A DNA stretch of 16,013 bases from positions 1 to 16,013 of the forward strand of contig DASCMO010000107.1 of assembly GCA_036010965.1 (NCBI GenBank), written 5' to 3'. How positions within the stretch are numbered: the stretch's first letter is position 1; each line of letters opens with the position of its first letter. This document shows positions 1 through 7,101 of the stretch, piece by piece. The notes below the pieces were generated by a model. That model was given only the letters and a program-made list of their open reading frames with translations. It had not been told where the DNA came from and ran no database searches. Origin of the DNA: GCA-2686265 sp036010965 (GTDB lineage: Bacteria > Planctomycetota > UBA1135 > GCA-002686595). The position numbers and the translations under genes are program-made.

Positions 1-370
1 ACACGGGCCCGATGGAGACCCCTGCGCCGAGCTCGACAGCGGGATGCACGACGGCGCTCGGATGGACGCCGGGCGGCGCGGCGTGTTCCTCTCCAGCGAA
101 GAGCCGCACGACCGCGCTGAAGGCGGTGTTGGGATCCTCGCAACAGAGCAGGGCCAGGTCTTCGCGCGGCGCCTCGGTCCCAGGCTGGACGATCACTGCC
201 CCGGCGCGCGTCTCACGGAGCTGCGTACGGTAGCGCTCGTCCGCCAGGAAGCTGACCTCCTCGGGCCCCGCCTCCGCCAGGCCCGCCGGGCCCACGACGC
301 ACCGGCGACCATCTCCCACGAGGGTCGCTCCACAGATTTCAGCGATCTCCGAGAGGGTGCGTTCTGCCAT
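1..370 (-). CDS. lpxD: UDP-3-O-acylglucosamine N-acyltransferase LpxD, N-terminal part (runs off left edge)
   Basis: LpxD adds the second 3-hydroxyacyl chain, on nitrogen, to UDP-3-O-acylglucosamine in lipid A synthesis, in the cytoplasm with acyl-ACP as donor. I translated the minus strand by hand and obtained 123 residues with no stop before the window edge. They begin MAERTLSEIAEICGATLVGD, followed by EEVSFLADERY, which fits the LpxD N-terminal uridine-binding domain. From about residue 104 a left-handed beta-helix begins (VHPSAVVHPAVELGAGVSIG, hexapeptide repeats). The catalytic histidine would lie beyond the edge. I chose the ATG at 370 because it matches the usual LpxD start; an in-frame ATG at 382 adds four residues (MGLA). 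Neither has a clear ribosome-binding site. The gene lies downstream of bamA with no skp/ompH between, and seems to have its own promoter at 426-454. The family call is strong; the exact start is uncertain. Confidence 0.88.
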   Translation of the reverse strand, partial: MAERTLSEIAEICGATLVGDGRRCVVGPAGLAEAGPEEVSFLADERYRTQLRETRAGAVIVQPGTEAPREDLALLCCEDPNTAFSAVVRLFAGEEHAAPPGVHPSAVVHPAVELGAGVSIGPV

Positions 371-602
371 CGCCAGACCCATCTGGGTGGGCTGATCGGG
401 TCCAGGCCCGACCGAGTAGCCGAGAAGTCTATCCGAAGCCCCGGCAGGTGTCACTGGCGCCCGGGCTGACGGCGGCCCTGGGCCTGTCGGCACTCCGGGG
501 CGGCCGGCATGCGCCCGTCACCAGGCCTCGCTCCAGAGTGCGAGAAGCAGGCGCTGCCCGCCGTTTGCGCGTTCTGGCGTGGAGGCCCGTGAGGGAAGAG
601 GG
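371..602. other. Intergenic region between bamA and lpxD
   Basis: This 232-base stretch lies between the bamA stop and the chosen lpxD start. I see no credible gene. The lpxD frame is open upstream to a TGA near 516, but that part lacks family similarity. No hairpin followed by a T-run is visible after bamA, so I cannot place a terminator. The only signal I would annotate is the promoter-like pair at 426-454. Confidence 0.6.
426..454 (-). promoter_or_regulatory. Candidate sigma70-type promoter for lpxD
   Basis: On the minus strand GTGACA (449-454; five of six match TTGACA) is followed after exactly 17 bases by TAGACT (426-431; four of six match TATAAT). A transcript from here would start near 419 and give a leader of about 40-50 bases before the lpxD start. 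That excludes the GTG codons further upstream as starts. This is pattern matching only. Confidence 0.5.
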
Positions 603-3239
603 CTAGAAGCCGAAGGGATCGATATTGAAGGAGAAGACCTGGCGGTCGTCCCCGGGGCCGTCCTCGATCGGGAAGCCGAAGTTGAATGAGAGCGGGAAGG
701 GCCGCGCGAGACCGAATCCGAAGCCGACAGACGCGCGCAGCTCGTTCCAGTCGAGGCTCCAGGGCACCGGATCGAGGACGCCGACGTCCACGAAGAATTT
801 CAGGCGCAGCATCTCGACCTGGCGATAGGTTCCCGGCTGGACGACCGAGTAGAGCGGGTAGCGCAACTCCAGGCTGCCGCGCATCATCGTCGAGCCGCCG
901 ATCGGCGTCTCGCCGACATTCGGCCCCACGCCGCGGTAGGCGAATCCGCGCAAGCGCAGGGAACCGATGCCGCCCATCTGCATGCGTTCGCTGTAGGGCA
1001 CCGATGTCGTGCCGCCAAAGCCCTGAGCGATGCCGGCACCCAGGCTGAGCTCGAAGCTCGGGCGCACGGGATTCTCCTCGGGCCCGATCTCCCAGTAGCG
1101 ATCATAGGAGACGATCGATTTGAACATCTCGGCCTCACCGCCGAGCAGATCGGGCGAGTAGACATGATTGCGCCAGGACAGGCGGTCGCCCTCCTTCGGA
1201 TCGAGCAGGTTGTCGAGGTCGCGATACTCCACATCAAGGTGAACACCCTTGAAGCTCGTGTTTCCCTCCTGAGCGAAGAGCGCGTCGGGAACGGGCTGCT
1301 CCTCCTCGATGTCACTGACGCGTACATCCTTGTTCTCGATGCCCAGCCAGACGCGCCAGTCCAGGCCGAAGCGATGGCCGAGGCGCAACTTGCGGGACAC
1401 GGTCCCCCCGTCGTAGGAGCGGTAGAGCCGGTCGCGATCCGTGAACTCGGCGCTCAGGCTGGTGGCGTTGAAATACGAGCGGAACACGTCCGGCTCGAGG
1501 AAGAACAGGCGCGTGTAGTCGCGCACGACCCCCGGCGAGAACTGGATGTCGAGCCGCTGTCCAGCGCCATGGAAGGCCTCCTTGCGGTAGATGTCGCGAA
1601 ACGCGCGACTGAATCCGCTGGGGGAGTCGGTGATGTCGAAGTTGCGCATGCTCAGGGTCAGGAGTCCGAACAGGCCAGCGTTCGAGTCGACGCCTCCGGC
1701 GATCTCGAAGTCCACGACGCGCCCCTCCTCGAGGGTGAACTCGAGATCGACCTCGTCGGGAGAACCCTCGACAGGGAGGAAGCGGAAGGTCGGATCGGCG
1801 TGATTGAGCCGATCGCGGGGGTTCGAGAAGAAGCCGGTGCCGGTCAGCTCCCGCAGGGAGCGCAGGATCTTCTTCAGGTCCGCCCGCTCACCCTCCAGCA
1901 TCTGGACCTCGCTGCGCAGGATCCGATCCCTGGTATGAGAGGCGCCGGAGAAGATGACCTCCCGGATCCGCTTCGGTTGGCCCTGGATCAGACGATAGGT
2001 CACGGCGACCGTGTGCGCATCGGGATCGAAGACCAACCGCGGCGGGCGGAAGTCCCAGTACTCGTTCCGACCCAGGGAGGGGTGCGCGATGTAGCCTCGC
2101 TCGCCGTAGTAGTCCCTGAGGACCAGGCGGTCGCTATCAATGCTCGTCTTCTCGTAGCGCACGCCGGGTGTCAGGCGGCAGCGATCTAGCAGGGCTGTCT
2201 CCTCGAAGACGAGCTCCACCGGGCGCTCGATCGCTTCCAGCCCTGGGCCGCGCGGATTGGGCACCAGCTCGACGGCCTCGATCGTCACCGACGACACGCT
2301 GAAGGGTTCGCCCTCGTCCACGATCACATGGATCGTCACGCGGTCGCGGTCGGCGCTGAACTCGAGCCGATCCACCTCGACCACCGCGTCGAGAAAACCT
2401 CGGTCCCGGTAGACCTCGCGCATCGCGATCACGTCCGCCTGCAGCACGCTCTCGACAAAGGAAGCACCATTCCAGCTGAACAGACCGGGTCCGGTCAGCT
2501 CGACGCGCGCCAGCTTCTTGAGGCCGCTCTTCCAGAACCAGAAGCCGCGGTCGGGAAGCGAGCCGTTGCCGCGCACCTCGATCCCTCGCACGTGCACGAG
2601 CGGCCCCTCCTGGATGCGAAAGATCACATCCGCGGGAGTTTCGCTGCCGTCCGGCGCAATCTGCGGCTCTTGGGCCACGATCTTCACATCGGCGAAGTAA
2701 TGGCCCTGCCGGTGGTAGCCCTCGATCAGCCGCGATCGAACGCGCGTCGCATCGTGCAGGTGCAGCTCCTTGCGCCCCGCGAGCTGGGCCCAATCGAGCA
2801 GGTCTTCCGTGGCGACGGCGTCATTCCCGACAAAGCGCGGCTCGAGGTCAACCGGCATCTCGATGACCCTCAGGCGCAGGCGGAGGCCACCCTCGACGGC
2901 CATGCGCTCCACCGTCGCGCGCACGTCGAAGACATCCCACAGGCGCGCGATTCCCGCGTCGATGCGGTCCTCGTCGAGGGGAACGCCGATCTCCTGGCCG
3001 AGAGCCGCTTTCAGGCGCTCCTCGGTGGTGCGCCGCTCACCCAGCACCTCGATCGATAGCACGATGTCGTCTCGCGGCGGAGCCTGAGGACCGGCCTGTT
3101 CCACGGCGGAGGCGTCCTGGGTCTCCGCCGGCCGCGCCATCGCGACCCCGAGCGGGCCCGCCAGGATCAGGAGGGCAACCGTCGCCCGGCGGCGCGCGCC
3201 GGACGCGCGAAGCCACCGCTGGTCTTCTTCGCCCATCAC
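603..3239 (-). CDS. bamA: Outer membrane protein assembly factor BamA (Omp85 family)
   Basis: BamA is the core of the machine that folds and inserts beta-barrel proteins into the outer membrane. The 878-residue product starts with a basic stretch and a hydrophobic segment (about residues 20-36), which reads as a signal peptide. Five POTRA-like periplasmic repeats follow, at roughly 58-127, 129-213, 215-312, 313-421 and 423-506. A C-terminal barrel covers about 510-878. The conserved barrel-loop motif appears as RLRGF at 762-766, and the protein ends in phenylalanine, as expected for an outer-membrane beta signal. It is somewhat longer than the E. coli protein (about 810), and the third and fourth repeats look enlarged. 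The start codon is GTG at 3239, one base past the dnaB stop; an ATG at 3236 is an equally good start. The one-base spacing suggests translational coupling with dnaB. Omp85 relatives such as TamA usually have fewer POTRA repeats. Confidence 0.93.
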   Translation of the reverse strand: MMGEEDQRWLRASGARRRATVALLILAGPLGVAMARPAETQDASAVEQAGPQAPPRDDIVLSIEVLGERRTTEERLKAALGQEIGVPLDEDRIDAGIARLWDVFDVRATVERMAVEGGLRLRLRVIEMPVDLEPRFVGNDAVATEDLLDWAQLAGRKELHLHDATRVRSRLIEGYHRQGHYFADVKIVAQEPQIAPDGSETPADVIFRIQEGPLVHVRGIEVRGNGSLPDRGFWFWKSGLKKLARVELTGPGLFSWNGASFVESVLQADVIAMREVYRDRGFLDAVVEVDRLEFSADRDRVTIHVIVDEGEPFSVSSVTIEAVELVPNPRGPGLEAIERPVELVFEETALLDRCRLTPGVRYEKTSIDSDRLVLRDYYGERGYIAHPSLGRNEYWDFRPPRLVFDPDAHTVAVTYRLIQGQPKRIREVIFSGASHTRDRILRSEVQMLEGERADLKKILRSLRELTGTGFFSNPRDRLNHADPTFRFLPVEGSPDEVDLEFTLEEGRVVDFEIAGGVDSNAGLFGLLTLSMRNFDITDSPSGFSRAFRDIYRKEAFHGAGQRLDIQFSPGVVRDYTRLFFLEPDVFRSYFNATSLSAEFTDRDRLYRSYDGGTVSRKLRLGHRFGLDWRVWLGIENKDVRVSDIEEEQPVPDALFAQEGNTSFKGVHLDVEYRDLDNLLDPKEGDRLSWRNHVYSPDLLGGEAEMFKSIVSYDRYWEIGPEENPVRPSFELSLGAGIAQGFGGTTSVPYSERMQMGGIGSLRLRGFAYRGVGPNVGETPIGGSTMMRGSLELRYPLYSVVQPGTYRQVEMLRLKFFVDVGVLDPVPWSLDWNELRASVGFGFGLARPFPLSFNFGFPIEDGPGDDRQVFSFNIDPFGF

Positions 3240-3240
3240 C

Positions 3241-4659
3241 TCAGGGAGCGATGGCCTCGGCCACCGACGGGCTGCGGTTCTCGAACCTCATCGTGCTGCC
3301 GAAGAACTGGAGCCGCGCGGAGCCGGTAGGTCCGTTGCGCTGCTTGGCGCAGATCAACTCGGCCAGGCCGCGGTTCTCGTCGGTCGGGTTGTAGTACTCG
3401 GGCCGAGACAGGAGCAGCACCACATCCGCGTCCTGCTCGAGCGATCCGGATTCCCGCAGGTCGGAGAGCTGCGGGCGCTTGTCCTCCCGCGACTCCACGG
3501 CGCGCGAGAGCTGCGAGAGGGCGACGACGGGCACGTCAAGCTCCCGTGCAAGTTCCTTCAGGGAGCGGGAGATCTGGGTGATCTCCATCTGCCGGCTCTC
3601 CGAGCGCGGGTGCGTCATGAGTTGCAGGTAGTCGACGACGACCATGTGCAGGCCGTGGCGCTGCTTGATCCGCCGCGCCCGACTACGAAGAGTCATGACA
3701 CTCATCCCCGGCGAATCGTCCAGGAAAATGCTCATCTCCTCCAATTCACCCGCCGCCCGGGCGAGCTCGGCGTAATCGTCGGGGGGAATCCGACCCGTCT
3801 TGAGGGCGTGAGCGTCGACTCGCGCGCGCGTGCAGAGCATGCGAGTGGCGAGAGCTTGCTGGCCCATCTCGAGGCTGAAGAAGAGAATCACCGGCTTCTC
3901 CTTCATCCACTCGGGAGGGTGAGAGGCCGCGTGGTCGATGATGTTCAGCATCAGCGCCGTCTTCCCCATCGAAGGTCGGGCCGCGAGGATGATCAGCTCG
4001 CCGGCATTGAAGCCACAGGTCAGTTCGTCGAGGTCGTAATAGCCGCTCGGCAAGCCGGTCAGGCTCCCGCGGTGGGAGGCCGAGTCGATCCGGAGGAACG
4101 CCTGTGCGACAGCCACGGAGATCGAGTCGGGGTGCGAGTCGCTCTCCCCCCCCGAGATGCTGAAGATCGCGTGCTCGCTCTCGTCAACCAGGTCACCGAC
4201 CGCTGCTCCGTCCGGGCGCGTGGTGTAGGCACGCTCGATGATGCCAGTCGCCTCGCGGATCAGTTTGCGCAGTACCGCCATCTCGTACACGAGGTTGACG
4301 TGGTGCGCGAGGTGGGCCGAGGAGGTCACGCTGACCGAGAGCTCGACCAGATAGGCCTGACCGCCGATCTTCTTGAGAACCTTGCGCGCCAGCAGGCGCT
4401 CGCCGACGCTGACGAAGTCTATCGGTTCTCCGCGATCCGCCAGCTCCAGCAGGGCGGCGAAGATCTGGCCGTGGCGCGGATCGAAGAAACGCTCCTCCGT
4501 CAGTCGCTCGGCCGCCTCGGGGACGCGCACCGGGTCGATCAGGAGCGAGCCCAGGACGGCCCGCTCGGCCTCCACTGAGTTGGGCGGGACCTTGCCCACG
4601 CCTCCATCGCCGGCCCCTGCCTCGATCCACTGCCTGGACTCTTCTTCCATCAACCTCAT
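3241..4659 (-). CDS. dnaB: Replicative DNA helicase DnaB
   Basis: DnaB is the hexameric 5'-3' helicase that unwinds DNA at the replication fork and recruits primase. The 472-residue product has the expected N-terminal helical domain (about 24-125, starting PPNSVEAERAVLGSLL), a linker, and a RecA-like ATPase domain from about 200. The Walker A motif is ARPSMGKTAL at 227-236, followed by SLEM at 262-265 and Walker B VVVDYLQL at 340-347. The tail block ICAKQRNGPTG is at 436-446. Length is normal for the family and there is no intein, which some DnaB proteins carry. The start is ATG at 4659; a second in-frame ATG at 4650 has AAGGGGG ten bases upstream and could be the real start. The gene follows rplI in the common rpsF-rpsR-rplI-dnaB order, and the 145-base gap before it holds phased repeats and a hairpin. 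Confidence 0.96.
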   Translation of the reverse strand: MRLMEEESRQWIEAGAGDGGVGKVPPNSVEAERAVLGSLLIDPVRVPEAAERLTEERFFDPRHGQIFAALLELADRGEPIDFVSVGERLLARKVLKKIGGQAYLVELSVSVTSSAHLAHHVNLVYEMAVLRKLIREATGIIERAYTTRPDGAAVGDLVDESEHAIFSISGGESDSHPDSISVAVAQAFLRIDSASHRGSLTGLPSGYYDLDELTCGFNAGELIILAARPSMGKTALMLNIIDHAASHPPEWMKEKPVILFFSLEMGQQALATRMLCTRARVDAHALKTGRIPPDDYAELARAAGELEEMSIFLDDSPGMSVMTLRSRARRIKQRHGLHMVVVDYLQLMTHPRSESRQMEITQISRSLKELARELDVPVVALSQLSRAVESREDKRPQLSDLRESGSLEQDADVVLLLSRPEYYNPTDENRGLAELICAKQRNGPTGSARLQFFGSTMRFENRSPSVAEAIAP

Positions 4660-4696
4660 TCCCCCTTCGCGGACGGGGGAGGATAGCGACTAGACC

Positions 4697-4724
4697 AGCC
4701 TCCACGAAGGCTCCAGCGGAGGCT
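4697..4724. repeat. Inverted repeat in the dnaB leader
   Basis: AGCCTCC at 4697-4703 is the reverse complement of GGAGGCT at 4718-4724, with 14 bases between. It lies about 40-65 bases upstream of dnaB and could form an RNA stem or bind a dimeric protein. The match is only seven bases, so chance is possible. Confidence 0.3.
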
Positions 4725-4738
4725 CTGCTACCTTTTGC

Positions 4739-4756
4739 GCGCCGGTTTCCCGGCGC
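4739..4756 (-). other. GC hairpin with GAAA tetraloop between rplI and dnaB
   Basis: On the minus strand GCGCCGG, GAAA, CCGGCGC form a perfect seven-pair stem closed by a GNRA-type tetraloop. No T-run follows in the direction of transcription (the next bases are GCAAAAGG), so it is not a standard intrinsic terminator. It may act as an RNA stability or processing element, or as a weak attenuator, between rplI and dnaB. Confidence 0.45.
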
Positions 4757-4757
4757 C

Positions 4758-4795
4758 TGTGGAGACCCTGTGGAGGGTACGTGGAAAGCTGTGGA
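4758..4795. repeat. Four helically phased TGTGGA hexamers upstream of dnaB
   Basis: On the plus strand TGTGGA occurs at 4758-4763, 4769-4774 and 4790-4795, with a one-base variant CGTGGA at 4780-4785. Start-to-start spacings are 11, 11 and 10 bases, about one helix turn each. The hexamer is the conserved half of a DnaA box (TGTGGATAA), but the last three bases differ in every copy. The array lies between the rplI stop and dnaB, so it may be a protein-binding array or a short tandem repeat. Confidence 0.5.
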
Positions 4796-4804
4796 GCGAC
4801 TCGC

Positions 4805-5386
4805 CTACGCCTCGGCCTCTGCGCCCTCGCCGTCGGGCTCCTCGCCGGTCGGCACCTCAGGCTCGGGCTCCGGTTCGGGCTCCGGTTCGGGCTCCGGAAC
4901 CAGGCTGGTCTCGATGACCGGCTCGGTCAGGCCGTTCTCGCCCTCGATGCAGAGGGAAATCTCCGCCGAGACCTCGGCGTGCAGGTGGACCTGCACCCCG
5001 TGCTCTCCGACGAGCTTGAGGGCCTTGGCCAGACGCACCTGCTTCTCGTCGCACGGGTAGCCGGCCTCGCTGAGGAGCTCCGCCACGCGGGCGGCGCTCA
5101 CCGAGCCATAGAGGTGGCCGCGCGCGTCACACTTCTCGACGGTCTTCAGGGTCACCTTGGAGAGCGCCTCGGCGCGGGCGGTGAATTCCGCGATCTGCGC
5201 GGCTTCCTCGGCCAGCAGGCGTTCGGTGCGCCGCGAGAGCATGCGCTTGTTCTCATCGGTGGCCGCAATCGCCAGGCGGCGGGGCAGCAGAAAGTTGCGG
5301 GCGTAACCCGCGGCCACGTTCACGACGTCGCCGCAGCGCCCGAGATGCTCGACGCGGTCGCGGAGCAGGAGTTCGACTGTTCTCAT
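4805..5386 (-). CDS. rplI: 50S ribosomal protein bL9, with acidic C-terminal tail
   Basis: bL9 binds 23S rRNA at the base of the L1 stalk and helps keep the reading frame. The open frame extends upstream to 5575, but only residues from the ATG at 5386 match the family (MRTVELLLRDRVEHLGRCGD, then GYARNFLLPR at 27-36). This start gives 193 residues and sits 14 bases after the rpsR stop. A long connecting helix (about 41-75) and a C-terminal domain ending near 148 give the usual family length. The remaining 45 residues are a low-complexity acidic tail that includes a run of alternating Pro-Glu (164-177). A 12-base tandem repeat in the DNA encodes this run. The tail is not part of the known fold and is probably disordered. 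The gene lies in a run with rpsF and rpsR. Confidence 0.95.
   Translation of the reverse strand: MRTVELLLRDRVEHLGRCGDVVNVAAGYARNFLLPRRLAIAATDENKRMLSRRTERLLAEEAAQIAEFTARAEALSKVTLKTVEKCDARGHLYGSVSAARVAELLSEAGYPCDEKQVRLAKALKLVGEHGVQVHLHAEVSAEISLCIEGENGLTEPVIETSLVPEPEPEPEPEPEPEVPTGEEPDGEGAEAEA
4860..4897. repeat. 12-base tandem repeat encoding the Pro-Glu run of bL9
   Basis: The plus-strand unit GGCTCCGGTTCG occurs at 4866-4877 and 4878-4889, with a partial third copy at 4890-4897 and a degenerate copy just before. Read on the coding strand it encodes alternating proline and glutamate. Such repeats change copy number easily, so tail length may vary between strains. Confidence 0.75.
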
Positions 5387-5400
5387 GTCTCTGCTCGCGA

Positions 5401-5643
5401 TCAGCCCACGAAGGGCATCAGGGCCAGATGTCGCGCACGCTTGATGGAGCGCTTGAGGTTCCGCTGACACTTGGCGCTGTAGCCAGTACGGCGCCGGGAG
5501 AGGATCTGACCCTGCGGGGTCAGGTAGGTCTCGAGGTGCTCGAGGTCCTTGTAGTCGAGCGGCCGATCCGCGCATCCGCGCGATTGGACCTTGATCAGGG
5601 GGCGCCCGGACTTGCGCTTCTTCTTCTTGAACTTGGGTGCCAT
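5401..5643 (-). CDS. rpsR: 30S ribosomal protein bS18
   Basis: bS18 is a small primary-assembly protein that pairs with bS6 on the platform of the 30S subunit. The 80-residue product has a lysine-rich N-terminus (MAPKFKKKKRKSGRPL). The family core follows, with LDYKDLEHLETYLT (29-42), ILSRRRTGYSAKCQRNL (47-63) and the C-terminal segment RARHLALMPFV. Length is typical. The ATG at 5643 comes three bases after the rpsF stop, with AGGAGG at a good distance inside the end of rpsF. That fixes the start and suggests translational coupling. No ssb gene lies between rpsF and rpsR, unlike in many bacteria. Confidence 0.97.
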   Translation of the reverse strand: MAPKFKKKKRKSGRPLIKVQSRGCADRPLDYKDLEHLETYLTPQGQILSRRRTGYSAKCQRNLKRSIKRARHLALMPFVG

Positions 5644-5646
5644 GGA

Positions 5647-6312
5647 TCAGTCCTCCTGGGCGGCCACCGGCTCGCCCTCGGTCGTTTCGGTCAACTTGGT
5701 CTCGTCCGGCTTGGTCTCGGTCTCGGTCGCAGCCGATGTGGTCGCGGTGGCTTGCTCCCCCTCAGACCCGTCGGCCTCGGCCGGGGAAGTTTCGGTCGAC
5801 GCTTTGTCGCTCTCGTAACTCTCCTCTCCGTCGGTCGTCGTCGAGGCAGGCGCGCTCTTCCCCTCCTCGGCGGGAGCGGAGGTCTCCTCCCTCTTCGCGG
5901 AGCGTTCCCTCTCATCGGGAGCCGTCACGACCTCCGCCTCGACGAAATTGTCGCCGGGAGGCGCCGGCACGGTGAAATCAGCGGCACCTTCAGCCTGCGC
6001 AAGCTCGAATTCCGCCTCCGGTACCACGTCGACGGCCAGTTGCAGGTAGCGCAGCACGTGCTCAGAGAGCTCGAGGTCACGCGTCATGAGCGTCAGGGAA
6101 TCCTTGTCGATCTCGAAGTACGACAGCAGGTAGGTGGCCCGCCGCTTTCCGGAGATCGGGTAGGCCAGGCGCCGCTCATCCCAGCGCCGGGCAGTGATCA
6201 CCTTGCCTCCGTGCTTCTCGACCGCCCCCGTGACGAGCGCCTTGGCCTTGTTCCAGTCCTCGCGCACCACGTCGTTATCGACCAGGTACATCCCCTCGTA
6301 GAGCTTAGTCAA
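5647..6312 (-). CDS. rpsF: 30S ribosomal protein bS6, with unusually long acidic tail
   Basis: bS6 forms a dimer with bS18 on the 30S platform. The start is a TTG codon at 6312, supported by GAGAGGA upstream and by the family-like opening MTKLYEGMYLVDNDVV. The globular ferredoxin-like domain ends near residue 105 (SGKRRATYLLSYFEID at 54-69, LSEHVLRYL at 82-90). That is the length of a normal bS6. About 116 more residues follow, rich in Glu, Asp, Thr, Ser and Ala, with no hydrophobic core, so they are probably disordered. In some bacteria bS6 gets glutamates added by RimK after translation; here an acidic tail is encoded directly. The comparison is inference. The gene is preceded by pth with a 37-base gap and followed by rpsR after three bases. 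Confidence 0.95.
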   Translation of the reverse strand: MTKLYEGMYLVDNDVVREDWNKAKALVTGAVEKHGGKVITARRWDERRLAYPISGKRRATYLLSYFEIDKDSLTLMTRDLELSEHVLRYLQLAVDVVPEAEFELAQAEGAADFTVPAPPGDNFVEAEVVTAPDERERSAKREETSAPAEEGKSAPASTTTDGEESYESDKASTETSPAEADGSEGEQATATTSAATETETKPDETKLTETTEGEPVAAQED

Positions 6313-6349
6313 ACCTTCAGTCCTCTCGTGTTTCTGGGGGGCCGTGAGA

Positions 6350-6961
6350 TCACGGACCCGATTTCCAGCGGCTATGGAACCGCGACATGCACCGTTCGAT
6401 GTCCCCTTCCAGGAGCCAGTCGAGTACGGCCTCGCTCGCCTCGGCGAAGGAGATCTCGTACTCGACGCGCTCCCGTTCGGGGATCCGATCCAGGACGTGT
6501 CGCACCGCGTCGGTGGACGACCGGCCGATCCCTATCCGCAGGCGACAGAACCGATCCGAGCCGAGCCGTTCGATGATCGAGCGCATGCCGTTGTGCCCCC
6601 CGGCCCCACCAAAGGGCCGGAGCCGGAGCATCCCGGGGTCGAGGTCCATGTCGTCGGTGACGACCAGGATCGACTCCGGGGGAGTGCCCAGGAAACCCGC
6701 CACGGCCTCCACGACCTCGCCGGAGCGATTCATGAAGGTCTCGGGTTTCAAGAGCAGCCCGTCGGGATCGAGGCACTCAGCGAAGCGAAAGGCCGGTGGC
6801 CCTCCGTATCCCTCGAGCCCGGTCCCGGCGCGCTCGCCGGCATGCTGAAAGAGCGTGCCCTCGTGGAGCGCCAGGCGGTCCAGTACGTGGAAACCCACGT
6901 TGTGCCGGGTCCACTCATAATCGGGGCCTGGATTGCCCAGTCCAACCACGAGTCGCGTCAC
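6350..6961 (-). CDS. pth: Peptidyl-tRNA hydrolase
   Basis: Pth releases peptides from prematurely dropped peptidyl-tRNA so the tRNA can be reused. The open frame runs upstream to 7516 across other genes, but family similarity starts at the GTG at 6961, which gives 203 residues (the family is usually about 190-200). The opening VTRLVVGLGNPGPDYEWTRH contains the substrate-binding Asn10 and the catalytic His20 at the family's standard positions. KPETFMNRSG (72-81), the aspartate in TDDMDLDPG (Asp103, matching E. coli Asp93) and GGAGGHNGMRSI (118-129) are also present. No convincing ribosome-binding site precedes the GTG. Two GC hairpins separate it from rplY, although the order glmU-prs-ctc-pth is conserved elsewhere. 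Confidence 0.95.
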   Translation of the reverse strand: MTRLVVGLGNPGPDYEWTRHNVGFHVLDRLALHEGTLFQHAGERAGTGLEGYGGPPAFRFAECLDPDGLLLKPETFMNRSGEVVEAVAGFLGTPPESILVVTDDMDLDPGMLRLRPFGGAGGHNGMRSIIERLGSDRFCRLRIGIGRSSTDAVRHVLDRIPERERVEYEISFAEASEAVLDWLLEGDIERCMSRFHSRWKSGP

Positions 6962-7000
6962 GAGGGCCGAATAGTCTAGGCCCGCTCCCCTCCAGTGCAA

Positions 7001-7023
7001 GCCCGGGTCCGACAGACCCGGGC
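7001..7023. other. Nine-pair GC hairpin between rplY and pth
   Basis: GCCCGGGTC (7001-7009) and GACCCGGGC (7015-7023) are perfect inverted repeats around a five-base loop. On the transcribed (minus) strand the next bases are TTGCACTGG, with no T-run. It lies about 40 bases upstream of the pth start and could be a U-less terminator, a processing site or a stability element. Confidence 0.5.
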
Positions 7024-7069
7024 GCATGGAGCGGAATGAGGGCGTTGCTGAGAGGTCATGAGCGGCGGG

Positions 7070-7095
7070 CGCAGGGCGGGCAAACCCGCCCTGCG
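7070..7095 (-). terminator. Eleven-pair hairpin just after the rplY stop (candidate terminator)
   Basis: CGCAGGGCGGG (7070-7080) and CCCGCCCTGCG (7085-7095) form a perfect 11-pair stem with a four-base loop. It starts about six bases after the rplY stop codon. The position suits a terminator, but no T-run follows on the minus strand, so termination may be partial or the hairpin may only protect the upstream RNA. Confidence 0.45.
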
Positions 7096-7101
7096 GGCCG
7101 T

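Noticed and set aside
44..469. Plus-strand open frame at the left edge
   Set aside because: The opposite strand reads as LpxD with conserved motifs; the plus-strand product is composition-driven.
1164..2189. Plus-strand open frame of 341 codons inside bamA
   Set aside because: It is fully antisense to a clear BamA barrel and POTRA region and has no family likeness.
4758..4795. Reading the TGTGGA array as true DnaA boxes or a replication origin
   Set aside because: No copy has the full nine-base consensus, there is no AT-rich unwinding region and no dnaA or dnaN nearby.
5387..5575. Upstream extension of the rplI frame
   Set aside because: It overlaps rpsR, and bL9 similarity begins only at the ATG at 5386.
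6342..6355. Near-perfect palindrome CCGTGA-GA-TCACGG at the end of pth
   Set aside because: Six-base arms with a two-base spacer overlapping the stop codon can easily arise by chance and would make a poor RNA hairpin; no T-run follows.
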